Assembly (NCBI GenBank): GCA_004123355.1
Contig: SCHM01000003.1
Location: 1,612,001 to 1,676,000 of the forward strand
DNA length: 64,000 nucleotides
Direction: 5' to 3'
From: Amphirosellinia nigrospora
Taxonomy: Eukaryota; Ascomycota; Sordariomycetes; Xylariales; Xylariaceae
A model generated the notes under the pieces. It was not told where the DNA came from, did not search any database, and saw only the letters and a list, made by a program, of their open reading frames with translations. This document shows positions 10,417-22,578 of the stretch, in pieces. The translations under genes and the position numbers were made by a program. How positions within the stretch are numbered: position 1 is the stretch's first letter; every line of letters begins with the position of its first letter.

Positions 10417-11263
10417 ATGGCCACATATACACCCATACCTTACTTTGCCTCTGCGCCTGTTCCACTTCCATCCTACGAGGAAATTGTCGCTCGGCAAAGT
10501 TCAACGACGCTGGGCCAAAAGTTTGGGCGCAACATTGTCAAGATCGGGGAGCACTTCGTGGTCAAATACGGTAAGCACGTTGAATTTTTAGAAGGCGAGA
10601 ACATGTTAGCCATTCGGCGTCATACTAGTATACCCATCCCCACACTTTATGCAATGTATCATCACGGGCCTACTGGTGATAACGTCATTATCATGGAGTA
10701 CGTTGAGGGTGAAGTCCTCAGCAGTTGCTATCACAAGCTTGATGCGAAGCACATCGAATCAGTAGGGGCCCAGTTGAGACGGCACTTAGATGAGCTTAGG
10801 AAGATCCCCTCTCCTGGAAGTTATTGTTCTCTAGGGGTCGTCCCTACTTGCCCCAAGACTGGATTTTCAAAAGCCAAGCGGGCCCATTCAAATCTGACCG
10901 TGATTTCTTCGAGACATATTTTAACGCGCATTTCTCAGATGTAAGTGTGTCCTCCCGACCTTACCTCGAAAAGTTGAAGTTCCATTTCTTGAGATGTCCA
11001 GGGGCTACACCATGCCGGTATTCACCCACGGCGATCTCCAAGCCCAGAACATCGTATTGCGCAAGGATGGTTCAATATGTATTATCGACTGGGAAAGTGC
11101 TAGTTTTTGCCCCGAATACTTTGAGTTCTTTATTCATGGTACTTACAACATGGCAGTCGCGGGATTATCGAAAAGTGATAAACACCCGCTTCTTGGCTAT
11201 GCTGGGATGGTGAAGCTAATCATAGAGATGTGGAACGCATCTCTATCGCACTCAGCACAATAG
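10417..11263 (+). CDS. APH/choline-kinase-like phosphotransferase, frame-broken
   Basis: A protein of the aminoglycoside phosphotransferase-like kinase fold, common and mostly uncharacterised in fungi. From ATG 10417 the N lobe is clear: FVVKYGKHVEFLEGENML (nucleotide-binding Lys and helix), then a hinge with IIMEYVEGEVL. The frame slips at about 10833 (GGGG, one G short), after which GRPYLPQDWIFK and GPFKSDRDFFETYF match the family. It slips again at about 10999 (CC, one C short) into the C lobe. There the Brenner motif HGDLQAQNIV and metal-binding IIDWESASF are intact, ending at TAG 11261-11263. A donor-like GTAAGT at 10941 could suggest an intron to 11001, but the skipped stretch also reads as coding. 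The substrate is unknown. It is probably a working gene with two indel errors. Confidence 0.78.
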
Positions 11264-11924
11264 ACAAAGATGCTAGTGTAGACATTCATGCGCATTAACT
11301 TCAATTGTATAATAGAAGCAAAGCAATTATTCAAGCAAGTGCCCTACAAGGATGGGCTGCCCTCCCTTCCGCTCTTTGACGTGAACGTTGACCGTATTTC
11401 CGTAGTAAATTTAAAAGTAGCTATCAATATTCCATTTTGAATACTAACTTCTTATGTAATTTTCATGTAATTTCTAGTTTACATGTTCCATGGTAGTGAT
11501 GTATGGTACCGTGTGCCACCTTGTCATAATAAAGCCCGTACATGGATTATACCCAAAATGCGTTTTGGTATTAAATCTTCGGATTCAGTCTGTCTTCGGC
11601 CGCCTCAAGATTCAGAGCATATTTTCTCCAATTTATCTCCTATATGAGAACTGGAACATTGAACCCACGCTATGATACCTTATTGAATGGGATATCAGGG
11701 ATTCCGTTGGCCCTACTACGCTCTATCTCCTTGGCCGCAACGACCTAGCCATTCTTCACCCAGATTAGTTGCCTCGGTATTTATGAGTAAAGCTCATATT
11801 TCATGACTACTAAACTTAGAGATGAGATAGTTTCGGTCACGCTAGTCAAAAGCTGACCTTATTCCGTGTTTTCAGATTGTATCGCACTTAGTAATCCATG
11901 TTTGATGCCCCAAAGATCTCCCGC
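11264..11924. other. Intergenic between converging genes, nothing recognised
   Basis: The 3' flanks of the APH-like gene (plus) and the FAD oxidoreductase (minus) converge here. One open frame of 61 codons (11490-11675) has no domain. Confidence 0.4.
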
Positions 11925-13404
11925 TCACCGTGACAACGAACGTGTGGGATTATCCTTCCGAACCACATAGATCGCTACGATTATGCGTGCGCCCCTTGAT
12001 GTTAGATGAAACCGTGATTCGCTGATCCTATAGACATCCGGAAACCAGCGACGAAGTTCGTCGCCATCATGACCTTCCATCATTTCTACCAAAGCCCTTG
12101 CAGACATCCAACATAGCACCATACCGTGCCCCTGAAAACTAGCAGAAAACCCAGAGGTTTTTCTCGCCCGGCATCTCGCCACGAAAGGAAGGCCATCCGG
12201 CCGTATCCCATTATGCCCGTCCATTGGTTCGCGGACCCGCCCCTCCGGGTGGTCATGACCCAATTATCGCCGAAGTATTGAGGCAGTGTGCTGTGAAGAT
12301 CCGCATCGTGTCTCGTCCTCCGTGCTATCGTCCGTTGTGCGTATTCGTCTAAGCCATCGGACACGGCGCTAGTTAGACGACACCCAATGATGATGTCTCC
12401 TTCAAATTTGCTGCCCTTCGCCGTGAGATCATGTAGTCGTAACCTTTTTCATAGAAGAAGCTATATGTGCCGGGCAACCCATCTGGCATATTCAAGCCAG
12501 GTCGCTGCGCTGTAACGTGACCCCGCAACGGGACGATGATGCCTTGGAATCTCTTCAATAGATGTGCGGTGTATCCGTTTGTAGCCATCACCACTCTCCT
12601 AGCGTCAATAATCCCTCTAGGTGTCTGGACCTGTATATCCCTTCTGATGTCTTCATTACGTCAGTAACTGCTGTACTCGTTTGTAAGTTCAAACCTCTCT
12701 CAAGACAAAGCTTCAGAACCCCTATGGTGAACTTGTACGCGTTTATGCTACCCGCTTCATATGAAAGACCGCCACAATACCATCGCCGCAATGGAACTTC
12801 TCGCGCATCTCCTCAGGACTGTGCAAGTTATATATGGATGCATCATCACCGGGCATCGCATCCTGCATGGCCTTGACAGCTTTGCGGGCCATTTCCCATT
12901 GTGCAGCATCGTATATCACATCCGCAGTACTACAAGGTTACTCTGGCAGTCAATGCCATGCTCCTTCGCGAACGCATGCACGGCGCGGATGTTGGCGAGC
13001 TCGAGACGCGCGATCTTGATTGCCATTTCGACCCCATACTCATGCTGATGATGTAGGAAACTGAGATAGGATGCGGCCTTTGTGTGCCCGCCTACAAGAG
13101 ACCCCCGGTTAGCTTGGAACTTAGGAGACGGCTTAGATCGTGACGGCGGGTGTTACCATTGCGGCCGGTGGCGCCAGAGCAGGCTTGGCGCGCCTCAATC
13201 ATCACATGTCCCGCGCTCCATCGCTTAAGAGGTTAAACGCCACAGCGGCACCCGTGATGCCGCTCCCGATTATGACCGTGTCCGCCTTGCTGGGTAGTGA
13301 CTCGGTAGAGCGTAGGTCAGCTATCTCGTCGACGTCGAGCTGCCAGTAGCTCTGGTGGGGTTATCCCTCGGCAGAGACACCGGAATCGCTGCGCGGCCAT
13401 CCAT
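11925..13404 (-). CDS. FAD-dependent oxidoreductase, DAO family, frame-broken
   Basis: An amine/amino-acid oxidase-like flavoprotein (DAO superfamily), minus strand. The start ATG at 13404 opens MDGRAAIPVSLPRDNPT. After a one-base slip come YWQLDVDEIADLRST and the Rossmann motif ADTVIIGSGITGAAVAFNLL, then EARQACSGATGRNG. An intron at 13092-13156 (65 nt, GT-AG, phase kept) splits GRNG/GHTKAAS, as in relatives. Later segments are AAQWEMARKAVKAMQDAMP, GLSYEAGSINAYKFTIGVL, VVMATNGYTAHLLKRF, VPLRGHVTAQRP, GPDGLPFV and the final FAD contact SASFQGHGMVLCWMSARAL. At least eight single-base breaks occur. Nearly all are repaired by lengthening a CC or GG run by one. Residues around FAD are conserved, so I favour assembly error over decay. 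The substrate is unknown. Confidence 0.8.
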
Positions 13405-14766
13405 TTAATTATAGTTTCCCTTGCTCTTCTAAAAGCGACTGGCTTGGTCCTGGCTTTGGTTGCACATCTGGAGCGCTAGACTGATGGTACTGTGCCTAGG
13501 TGATATTTCTATCTACCTATATTGCGATAGGTCGCCTCTGTTATTGGTAATATGAGCTGCTGCCAAGCAATCCATGCGGTACCCGTGTTGTCCTTGCACC
13601 GTGCAAGCTTGTTCAGAATTACTGTATGCCGGGGATTATATACACCCATGTCGCACGGCCACGCTCTCCCATCTAGATTGTGACCACAGACGTGAATGCC
13701 TTCGGACATCTACACCCACGCCTACTTTCTTTCAATTGTCCATTCTTCTACCGTCCAGCACCACCATTCGCACCACGAAGAACACGTATATTCTACAAGT
13801 CGCCTTGCCAGCACCGAAGCGACTAGGCACGAACCGTCTTTACACGAAGGTCTCAGTAATGCGATGAGGTTTATGAATATGTTCAAGGCATCCCCTCCTA
13901 TTCAATCTTCGTGTGTTAAATATCTGCGTGCTGGCTACGAGTTACTGTTAGTCGGCAAGTGATCGCTACAGAAAAGGTTCTCTCGTACCTCATCATATCA
14001 AGACTCAATCCTCTCAAAGTTTCTCGTTTATCGACGCCCTCCCAAAATGAGGTGTAGTGTAAGCTAGATTGACAAAGTTTTCCAAATGAAACACCAAGTC
14101 TCACTTTATCGAATTCAGGCAGCAATGATACAATAAATTAAAGTTAAATATAACAGCCTAGAGGCTCCCAAGACTCTGATGCTTAGAATAAATGGTTAAA
14201 AGTCTCGCACTTCTTTCATTATAGTTGGGCGGGACTACTACTCAATGCCTCTCAATCCAGTTTATGAAGTAGTATAAAGAGTAGTTTATAAGTAGAACTT
14301 ACTAGCGTATAAGAAGAGGCTCGGGATAACGCTATAGGAACTACTGTTAGTGACAGGTTTCAGTGTCCTCCACCTGTAGGATCAATCGTAAAGATGTCGG
14401 TGAAGGTGGCCAACGTAGGTATGCACCGTTCGTCTCAAAGTGTTGATGAATCAAAGCACATGTATAAGTACTAGATGGTCGAGAGAAAAAATACGCTAAA
14501 AACATGCTCCTGCTTTTACCCCTGATAATTTAACCGCGTTAAGTCCGCCAAGGCGGTGGGCGCACGTTCCATTTTGGAACAGGAATTCCTCATCCGAATT
14601 TCCTTTTCAGACAAACGTTGCTCGACAAAACTTGGACCCGGCACGTTAAACCCCGGAAATCGAATTGATAAAAAATGTCTGAGTCTTGTGCCTGGTTGCG
14701 GAATGGTTGTGACCTAGAGTTCAGTCTGTGCTAGGGAATTTTTTTTGATATCTGTTGCATTCAAAG
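13405..14766. other. Divergent intergenic region between the DAO gene and GH7
   Basis: About 1.36 kb holding the promoters of the minus-strand FAD oxidoreductase and the plus-strand GH7. Open frames at 13574-13962 are His/Ser-rich and not convincing. No repeats were seen. Confidence 0.4.
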
Positions 14767-16460
14767 ATGTTCGGGACATATTTATCATCTTACTCCGCCG
14801 TTCTGCTAGCGATAACATATGCAAACGCTCAGAGCATAGGTACGTGGCAATCAGAGACACACCCAAAGTTGACCTGGAAGCAATGTTCAAATTCGGGTGC
14901 TGGCACTTGCGAAGCAGTAGAAGGGGAGCTCACTATCGACGAGGAAGTGGCGATGGGCCCACGACAAGACAGAAGGCAACTGGTACAATTGCATTCAGTA
15001 CGCTGAATGGATGCCCCTATGCCGGATGGACAGACGCGCAGACAATTGCGCGATAGACGGGCTCAGTATAAGGAAGCCTATGAGTGACAACAAGCAGCGA
15101 TACACTCATGATGAAATATGTGACGAATTTTGAATTCTGTAAGCTCACCCCGTGAAGTGTACTAGGATATTCGTGTAACGTGTACGTCTTCCAGCTTCCA
15201 ACACCGGGTCTCGCCTGTTCTTGATGAATGGGCGAGAAGTACCAGATGTTCACTCTCCTTGGGAACGAATTCTCCTTTGATGTTGATTTGTCCAAGTCGG
15301 GTGTGGGTTAAACGCGGCTCTCAACTTTGTGGTAAGTACAAAAGGTTTACCATAAGCCTCATATTCGGGAAAGGGTTGCGTTCGTTCCTAAGCATCAATG
15401 CTGAAGAGGATTGATTACATGTAGTCGATGGATGAAGACGGAGATTGTCTCGGTTCGCCGAAATAAGGCCGGTGCTTATTACGGCACTGGATATTGCGAT
15501 GCGAATTGTCCCGCGACCTACGCTTTATTAACGGCAAGGGTAATTCGGAAAACTGGATTCCCTCCAATAACGACGTTGACGAGGGATACGGGCTTAGGCT
15601 CCTTTGCCGCAAATGGCGATATGGTGTAAGGATATCCAGAGTGTCGTTATCCTTGGCATCATACGGTTCTCATTGCTTCTTTGGCCAACATTCTGATTCC
15701 GTCTCATTGACGTGTAGAACACTAATAAAATGTGTAGCCGCCAACCGTATATCGACGTCAATGGCCGCCCATCCCTGTCAGAGAACAATACAAGAAGAGT
15801 GTATGGCCTCGGACTGCAGTGGAAAATATCCGTAGCGCCTGATCGTTACGACGGGGAATGCGATGCCGACGGGTGCGTTCAATCCGTATCGTCAAGGAAA
15901 CACAGATTTCTATGGTCCCGGGAAGGTGATTGACACGAATAAGAAGTTTACTGTGATCACAGTTTGTGAAGGGCGAAGATGGAAAGTTAGAATCGATCCG
16001 GCGACTCTACCAACAAGGTGGCCAAACAATCGCCAATGCAGACTCCTTCATCCCTGGTGTTGAGGGTAATGCTATCGACAGCATGTTCTGCGCTGCTCAG
16101 AAGAAAGTGTTCAAGGACCCTGACTACTTCAACTCAAGGCGGCTAGAGAAGATGAGCGAGCCCTGTCGAAGGATGGTCCTGAGCATGTCTATTTGGCATG
16201 ATGTAAGTGGTGACAACAAAAAATTAGTTGACGGGCAGGACAACCCGACTAATCGGTGTACAATGAAACAGGATTACGCAAATATGCTGTGGCTTGACGG
16301 AACATTTCTCCAGACTCAGACTCTTCCGAACCTGGTGCCTTGCGAGGATCCTGTAGTTCGACTCAGGAAATATAGAGGAAGTCCGAAACGGGCAGGCAAA
16401 TGATCGTGTCACTTTAGCAACTTCCGTTTCGGGGCATTAAACTCTACCTTTGCATGATGA
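14767..16460 (+). CDS. GH7 family protein (cellobiohydrolase/endoglucanase fold) with non-canonical active site, frame-broken
   Basis: A secreted GH7-fold protein; active members cut cellulose from chain ends or internally. ATG 14767 gives a signal peptide ([21 protein letters not shown]), then the mature start [19 protein letters not shown]. In successive frames follow [37 protein letters not shown], then the active-site strand, [57 protein letters not shown] and MLWLDGTF. No CBM1 or linker is seen. An intron at 15626-15737 (branch ACTAATA, phase kept) splits the active-site motif. There the frame reads QMAIW plus a spliced Ser, where catalytic members have E-x-D-x-x-E. Most breaks are single bases in short runs, but the three acid changes are substitutions. 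It may be an inactive paralog or a decaying gene. Confidence 0.82.
15626..15737 (+). other. Intron inside the GH7 active-site motif
   Basis: The intron has donor GTAAGG, branch ACTAATA at 15721-15727 and acceptor TGTGTAG. Splicing joins T with CC to make a Ser codon and continues GCC AAC CGT (ANR), the conserved sequence after the last catalytic Glu in the family. Confidence 0.65.
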
Positions 16461-17637
16461 TATAGGCCAATTCAAGTTACTGCTCATGCTTGCAGTTAGA
16501 ATAAATATATAGCATACTTAGATGGAAGTGCGTCGTCATAAGTACGGTCTTGTGGTGCGGTAACTAAGAGGAAAGAACTTCCGACATATCCGATTGAATA
16601 ATACCGATCGCTTGAATGATCTTTGCCCAGGCACTACCATCATTTCTACAATAATAGAAATGTGAGCTGAGTCTGATTTGTAGAGAGATGGAGTATCACG
16701 GTAAGAATAGTAATCGATACCTAAAGGCCGTACAAAGGGGTCCATTACGAGAGTCAATGTCATTTACTACTAGGTAGGCTTCAATGTTGGTTATGATTTA
16801 GATCAAATATCCTTCAACATGAGTAGCGCAAGATTCCACGAAAGAGAGCTCCACTGAGCCTATATAAAGCACAATTTATGTAGAGAATAAATGAAACGAG
16901 CCAAGCTCAGCTCAGAAGGAAGCAATTAGAATGAGTAGCAGGAAAGGAGGGACTTTTCATTTTCTAATAATTTTGTCGGTATGCTATATCTTACCATAAT
17001 TAAGTCATTCTGTAGTATGAGAGTAGTTGTGAAAACTGAAGAGAGAGTCGAGCGGAGAAAGTTAAGCGCGAAGGATTAACTCCGAGAGCCAACTTAAGCA
17101 AGCACGGCCGCCGCGTATACGCGTATTACCAAAGACCACAATTGAGGTTAAGCAATGAATGTGGAGTTTCGCCAAGCATAATAGAATTAAAATGACGGCA
17201 TTCGCTCTTCGCTGTTGGCGATTAGCACAAAGTCCATGAAGATGTCCCAGCCATGATACCACTTTTAATAGGGTTACTTAACTACGTACTGTGTAAATGC
17301 ATATTTTCCTTTATCTAGTGTTTTCAGATCAGCTACGAGATCAGTTCCTCCTGGCCGGTGACATCTTGGGCTGTGCTTCTTGGCTTCGGAACTTAGCAGC
17401 TAATCTCAAAACTAAAATCGGGTTTATATGCTGTTAGGACTGTAATTCCGTTACACAGGCGGATGATCATGTAGCAAATACACAAGTAATCCGATTCGGC
17501 TGCAACATGAACTTGAGGAAGGACGTTGACTCTATTATGCATAGAGCATCGAAATAGATATAAACGCCGATGTCTCAAGGTTAGGCTTCAAGATCCAACT
17601 ACCACAAGACACATTTCTCAGACAGTTCTTCGCCACG
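16461..17637. other. Intergenic, promoter of the GMC gene
   Basis: About 1.18 kb, AT-rich. A TATAAAC box at 17559-17565 lies about 75 bases before the GMC start. The small open frames have no domain. Confidence 0.4.
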
Positions 17638-19807
17638 ATGAAGTCAATCTTATCACTTGCGCTCTTGACCGGATTGTTACAGTCTCCCTAAAGCAGGGGG
17701 CTTAACGATACGGAGTACGAATATGTTATCATCGGATCAGGCCCTGGGGAGGACTCTGGCGTATGTCAACCGTAGACCTTATATCTGAGAAATCGCTGAC
17801 ATTGAAGGCAAATCTGGCTCGCGATGGTCACTCGGTCTTCTTGATTGAGGCAGGGAGGATAAAGGCGACAGTTTGCTTCAGCGTGCACCCGCTTAGTAAG
17901 GACATTTACTCAATTTTCTTTCACTAGCAACTCACGCCATAAATACGCCGACCAATTCCGAACAACCTGATCAGTCATGGGCGTTCTTTGTTGGTCACTA
18001 TCAGAATGAGACGCAAGCTCGCCGTGATTGGAATTCACTTACCGCCTCAACAATGGTTCACTCTACTATGGTCTCGACCCTCCTGAGGATGCCGAACCGT
18101 AAGCTTGAACCGGCCATCAATCTTTATTGGGCGTATATGTACTAATTCAAAGACTCGGAATATTCTACCCTCGTGTGCATCTGTGAGGAAGCTCGCAAGC
18201 TAATGCGATGAACTTCGTTTTGCCCCCGACAATGACTGGAGCACATTGCAGAACTGACGGTGACGACTCATGGAGGGCGCCGAAGATGAGAAAACACTTC
18301 ATTAAACTAGAGCGCAATCTATACACCAACGGCCACGCGCTTGGTCATGGTTATAACGGATACATCTCGGTATGTATCATATGGTAATGCATCCGTCGTG
18401 CTAATTAGAAGACTAGAGTAATATGAACAACATCTCGTATGTCTCGACCGTCCAGGCTTCTTCGACATGGTTCGCAGCAGTATTCAAGAGACTGAGGGTA
18501 TCGAAGTCGAAAGTCGAGAACAGATGACTGAGCTGCTGCAACGAGACATGAGTCGGATCAATGTAACCGATATGAAGAAGAAGGGGTCTTTCGATTTCCA
18601 CTCCATGTCAACGCATTACACGAAAGAAGTAGCGCCGTGACTATATCATCGAGACGTTGAACAGCCGCACGTCGCATGGTACTCAGAAATACTCTAAGCA
18701 CAAAACCTCGCGACCCGGATCCTCTTCGATACAACAGGGGACAGACCCAAAGCCTACAGAGTCGAGTTTATGAAAGGCCAGGGCTATACGGGCAGATCGT
18801 CGATACAACGCTTCACAGACTGGCGAACTAAGGCAGGTTAGCGCTACGCGCGAAGTGATCGTTGCAGGTGGTGCATTCAACACACCACAAATCCTAAAGC
18901 TCAGCGGTGTTGGCCACGCGAAGAGCTGGAGAATCTCGATATCCCCGTTATAAAGACCTGCCGGCGTGGTAAGTTAAAAATGCCTTTCTTCCAGCTAAAA
19001 CCGCAATGCTGAATAGGGAACAGGGTAACTATATGCAAGAGAACTACGAAGGCCCAATCGTAGCCCGCGCGACGACCGTTTTCGGTGTGAGCCCGTACGC
19101 CAACTGCACATTTGACTACACTAACCCAAAGACTGACCCCTGCTACAATGAGTGGCACAACACCCACACAGGTGCCTACGGCGAGGGTGGCCCGGTGTCA
19201 ATGCTATACCGGTCGAGCCAAAGCGAAAACAACGATACGGATTTATTCTTTTTCGGTGCCCCGGGAGCTGTATTTGATGGGCATTATCCGGGATTTAGCC
19301 AATACCAACCGCGCCCGAGACGTGGTTCTGGTCCATGGTCAAGATGCAGCCGCGCAACCAAGCCGGCACAGTTCGGCTCCAGTCTGCGAACCCCCGTGAC
19401 ATGCCAGATATCCAGTTCAACTTCTTCGAGGAGGGCGGGGACCGGGACATCGCAGCCATGATCGAAGGAGTGGAACACGCCATGCGCATTTTCGACGGCG
19501 TCTCCACGCCATACGGACCCTTCGAGATTTCAGAGCCGTCCGTGCCTGGTTCCGGTGTCAGTGTCGAGCAGGGTATCCGGGATCTTGCATTCGGCCACCA
19601 TGTCACGTCGACCTGTCGTATGGGCCCAAGGATGCCGAAGACTACTGCGTCGACTCCGAGTTCAAAGTCAATGGGGTCGATGGGCTGCGTGTGGTAGATG
19701 CTTCTGTCTTCCCTCGCACTCCAGGCGCGTTCCCTGTTTGTCCGACATTCGTTATCAGTTATAAGGCTTATGAACTTCTCACCGCCGAAGCGGTCATCTC
19801 AGAATAG
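17638..19807 (+). CDS. GMC oxidoreductase (aryl-alcohol/glucose oxidase type), frame-broken
   Basis: A secreted FAD enzyme of the glucose-methanol-choline family. Such enzymes oxidise sugars or aromatic alcohols, often releasing H2O2. ATG 17638 starts a signal-like MKSILSLALLTGLLQS, then EYEYVIIGSGPG (dinucleotide-binding motif). After a short intron ending near 17808 come ANLARDGHSVFLIEAG, RLNNGSLYYGLDPPEDAEP, NAMNFVLPPT, VIVAGGAFNTPQILKLSGVG (GMC signature 2), MVKMQPRNQAGTVRLQS, FGHHVTSTCRMGP and the C-terminal LRVVDASVFPRTPGAFPV. The stop TAG is at 19805-19807. There are many breaks, at least ten, more per kilobase than in the 31-40 kb gene. Those I could check fit short-run deletions, for example two near GPGGGPL. 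It could be functional with errors or partly decayed. It follows GH7 on the same strand. Confidence 0.82.
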
Positions 19808-20457
19808 TTGGAGTTACTCGAATCGCCGGCCGGCGCGTATTGATTGTCACGAAAGCGACGGCATATGCATTAACCAGTACCAATGCGAGTAAGGGGATAC
19901 TTACTAGGCAATAGTAACTCACTTAGAACACCCGTTCTTCTATTCTATGTTATATCTCTTTACCCATCATGACCTTAAGGCATAGTTCTTGTACCAATTA
20001 AATTCCTTCTACTTCTCATAGTATCAATTTTGACACCGTAATTTGAAATGTTTTTTCTAATTTTTGTTGGGTGTTAGACTAGTAAACTCTCTGTTCAATA
20101 ACCGATCAAGCTTCATGACTACTGCGGTCTTTGAATCTTCAGAAGACGCCAGGAACGATTTTCGTTCAGGTCCACATATCCCGCATTAATTCAATTATCT
20201 TCTCTGCTGCAACAGTTTTATTTAGTAAGGTGATGTGATGGACGCATGAAATTCGTTGTTCGCCGTGTGCCCATGGTTGGGGTGTAGCTTACATAATGCA
20301 GGGCAATTCGGCCACTCCACGGCTCTCCACGGCGATCATATCTGACAAATAATGGGTTAATCAATAGCCCGGCAGGTTGATAAATTACAAGATACGGTTA
20401 CACAGGTTACGTTCCAAGTCCAACGAAAAAGACGACAGAAATACCTGAAATTAACAC
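19808..20457. other. Intergenic, nothing recognised
   Basis: About 650 bases between the GMC and MDR genes on the same strand. No domain or repeat was seen. Confidence 0.4.
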
Positions 20458-21672
20458 ATGAACAAATTGCACACCCTCGCGATGGCAGAGTCAATCCCGA
20501 AGATTGCATCACAATGGAATGTCACTGGCACGGATGGTCGAGCTTCTCTCAAGCTGGCTGAGCAGCCAGTACCCGAATTAGGCGATAACCAAGTCCTAGT
20601 TAAGCGTAAGTATCCTACCTTACCGTCAAATGCCCAACCATAACTAAGAACTATAGTCCAAGGTGCATCCCTGAATGTAAGACAAACACTCTCCAACTTA
20701 CACTTGTCACTAACCTCTCGACTGTAGTTTCGCGACCTGATGGTGTCTAAAGGCCAGTACCCATTTGGTTCCAAAGACAACGTAGTTCCGGGTTCCGACG
20801 GCGCTGGCACCGTGCTCGCGGTTGGCAAACATGTAACCCGGTTTGCGCCAGGCGACAAAGTCGTAACTATGCTGTTGCAAGCTCACATTGGAGGACCACC
20901 GACACATGCTAACACCATCCCAACTCGGCGCGTCAACTGACGGCACGTTCCGCACCCTTGGAGCATTTGACGAACAAGGTCTCGTTAGAATGCCCGAGGG
21001 TCTGTCATTTACTGAAGCCGCTACGCTAAGCTGTGCCGGTCTGACGGCGTGGAACGCCCTGTTTGGCGGTGGAAGGCCATTGTGTCCTGGACAGTGGTTA
21101 CTCACGCAAGGCACTGGGGCGTGAGTTTGTTCGCTCTGCAGTTTGGGAAGGCTGCTGGGCAAGGGTCATCGCTACAACAAGTTCTGCTGAGAAGGCGGAG
21201 GTACTCCGGAAGCTTGGGGCGGATCATGTTTTGAATTATCGTGAGACTCCCACTTGGGGCGATGAAGCTAAAAGGCTCACGGGGGGTGGGTGTGGATCTT
21301 GTCGTTGATACTACGGGGCCTTCGGGTTTGGAACAGAGTGCCAAAAGCCTAAGGTTGGATGGGATCGTGGCTGTGGTCGGGCTATTGCTGGTTTGGGGGG
21401 AATGCGAAGGTGCCGACACTTTTTGACTCGTGGGCGAGTCTGTTCACTAGTCGCGGTGTATGGGTGGGGAATAGATTGCAGATGGAGGATATGTGCCGTG
21501 CTATTGAGGGAATATCGAACGGCTTAGGCCTGTGCTTGATGCAAGGGTCTTCGGGATAGAGGAGTTGAAGGAAGCATATGAGTATTTGGAGGGCGGGAGA
21601 TATTGGGGAAGGTTTGCATTGAAATATCGCGTTATTAGTGACAGTTCCCTATTCTTCTTGACGGCGGCCTAA
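20458..21672 (+). CDS. Zinc-type/quinone-oxidoreductase-like MDR dehydrogenase, frame-broken
   Basis: A medium-chain dehydrogenase/reductase, NADP-dependent. The start is ATG 20458, or 20482 (MAESIPKIASQWNVT). Exon 1 ends at 20605, exon 2 is the 20-nt microexon 20657-20676 (QGASLN), and exon 3 starts at 20728 with FRDLMVSKGQYPFG. Both introns (51 nt each) keep phase. Then come VVPGSDGAGTVLAVGKHVTRF, DGTFRTLGAFDEQGLVRMPEG, AATLSCAGLTAWNALFG and the nucleotide-binding turn before SLFALQFGKAAG. RVIATTSSAEKAEVLRKLGA, DHVLNYRE, VGVDLVVDTTGPSGLEQSAK and GIEELKEAYEYLEGG complete the fold. The structural zinc Cys cluster is not evident. Breaks at about 20895, 21119, 21159, 21296 and 21400 sit mostly in G or C runs one base short. 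The substrate is unknown. Confidence 0.82.
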
Positions 21673-22578
21673 ACCTACACCGAGTCTTTTCAATCGGCTT
21701 CAGCTCGAGAATTCCTAGTCCGGACGCACTTTAACTCTTAGATTAAACGTCTATCATGGTGCAATCTTCTTCGCGAATTGTCTTATTTTGACCGGCATAG
21801 GCCTCCTATTTCTCGTCCTGAACCTCAATACCTAGGCGACTTGGGTAATGTTCAGACGATCATATAACCGAGGCGCCGGAACTTTGTGAGGTTATCATAA
21901 CTAGAGCCAATATAGGTGTAGTTTGTCCACTTTAGGGAGTATCCGAGACAGGTACCCCACCTCGACAAGCCACTGGAAGTGATGCGCCACAAACACTGCG
22001 CCACCAGGGGTTAGATGCGGGGGACTGGCTGCCGAAAGACAACCTCCGACCCCCAAGTCTGTCGTTGCGGTGTAAGCTGCGGTATGTTGCAAGGACTTTT
22101 AATTGTGTTTTCAGTCTTTTCGCTTAAAATTTCTACTTGAAGTCTCGTAGCAGGGTAACAAGGGATTGTGTTCGGAGAGCGAAAGCTTGGAAGCCTCCAC
22201 AAGCTGAATCGATACCCATGCCTGGACAGTCCGGAATTTTCTATTACTGTTTGCTCTGATGCCAAGCATCGTGTCAGTGGTTAGGTGAACGAGGTCGCGT
22301 TTCTAGCTTCACAAATTGTGCGCAACAACCCATGTTGCTAGGTTCGAGAACTGACTTCTTTCTTATGAACAACATTCGTCTGACTGTTGTTACGTTACAC
22401 GTTGGAGGATTTCCAGACTTGGCTGCGTCTCTATAACCCTAGATAATTATGCAAATACTCAATGTCATGAAGACATATAAAAAGCTTGCTGTAGATCTCT
22501 CTTCAAGAACGGTCTATTCGTCCATCAATCCCATGACATCTAATTCCATCACTTGAAATACCTCACATATTTCTCATC
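21673..22578. other. Intergenic; promoter of the secreted protein at 22579
   Basis: No gene is supported. A TATAAAA box at about 22476, in ACATATAAAAAGC, lies roughly 100 bases before the start at 22579. Confidence 0.4.

Noticed and set aside
10941-11001. Intron in the APH-like gene (GTAAGT...CAG)
   Set aside because: It would restore an open frame, but only by keeping an upstream segment that does not match the family. The skipped segment reads as family-like coding sequence, so two indels are more likely.
3000-21700. A graveyard of many dead genes
   Set aside because: Most breaks are single-base run-length changes also present in conserved core genes such as dynamin and TAPT1, so decay is not the simplest explanation. 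Only the GH7 active site remains as a strong sign of lost function in this stretch.
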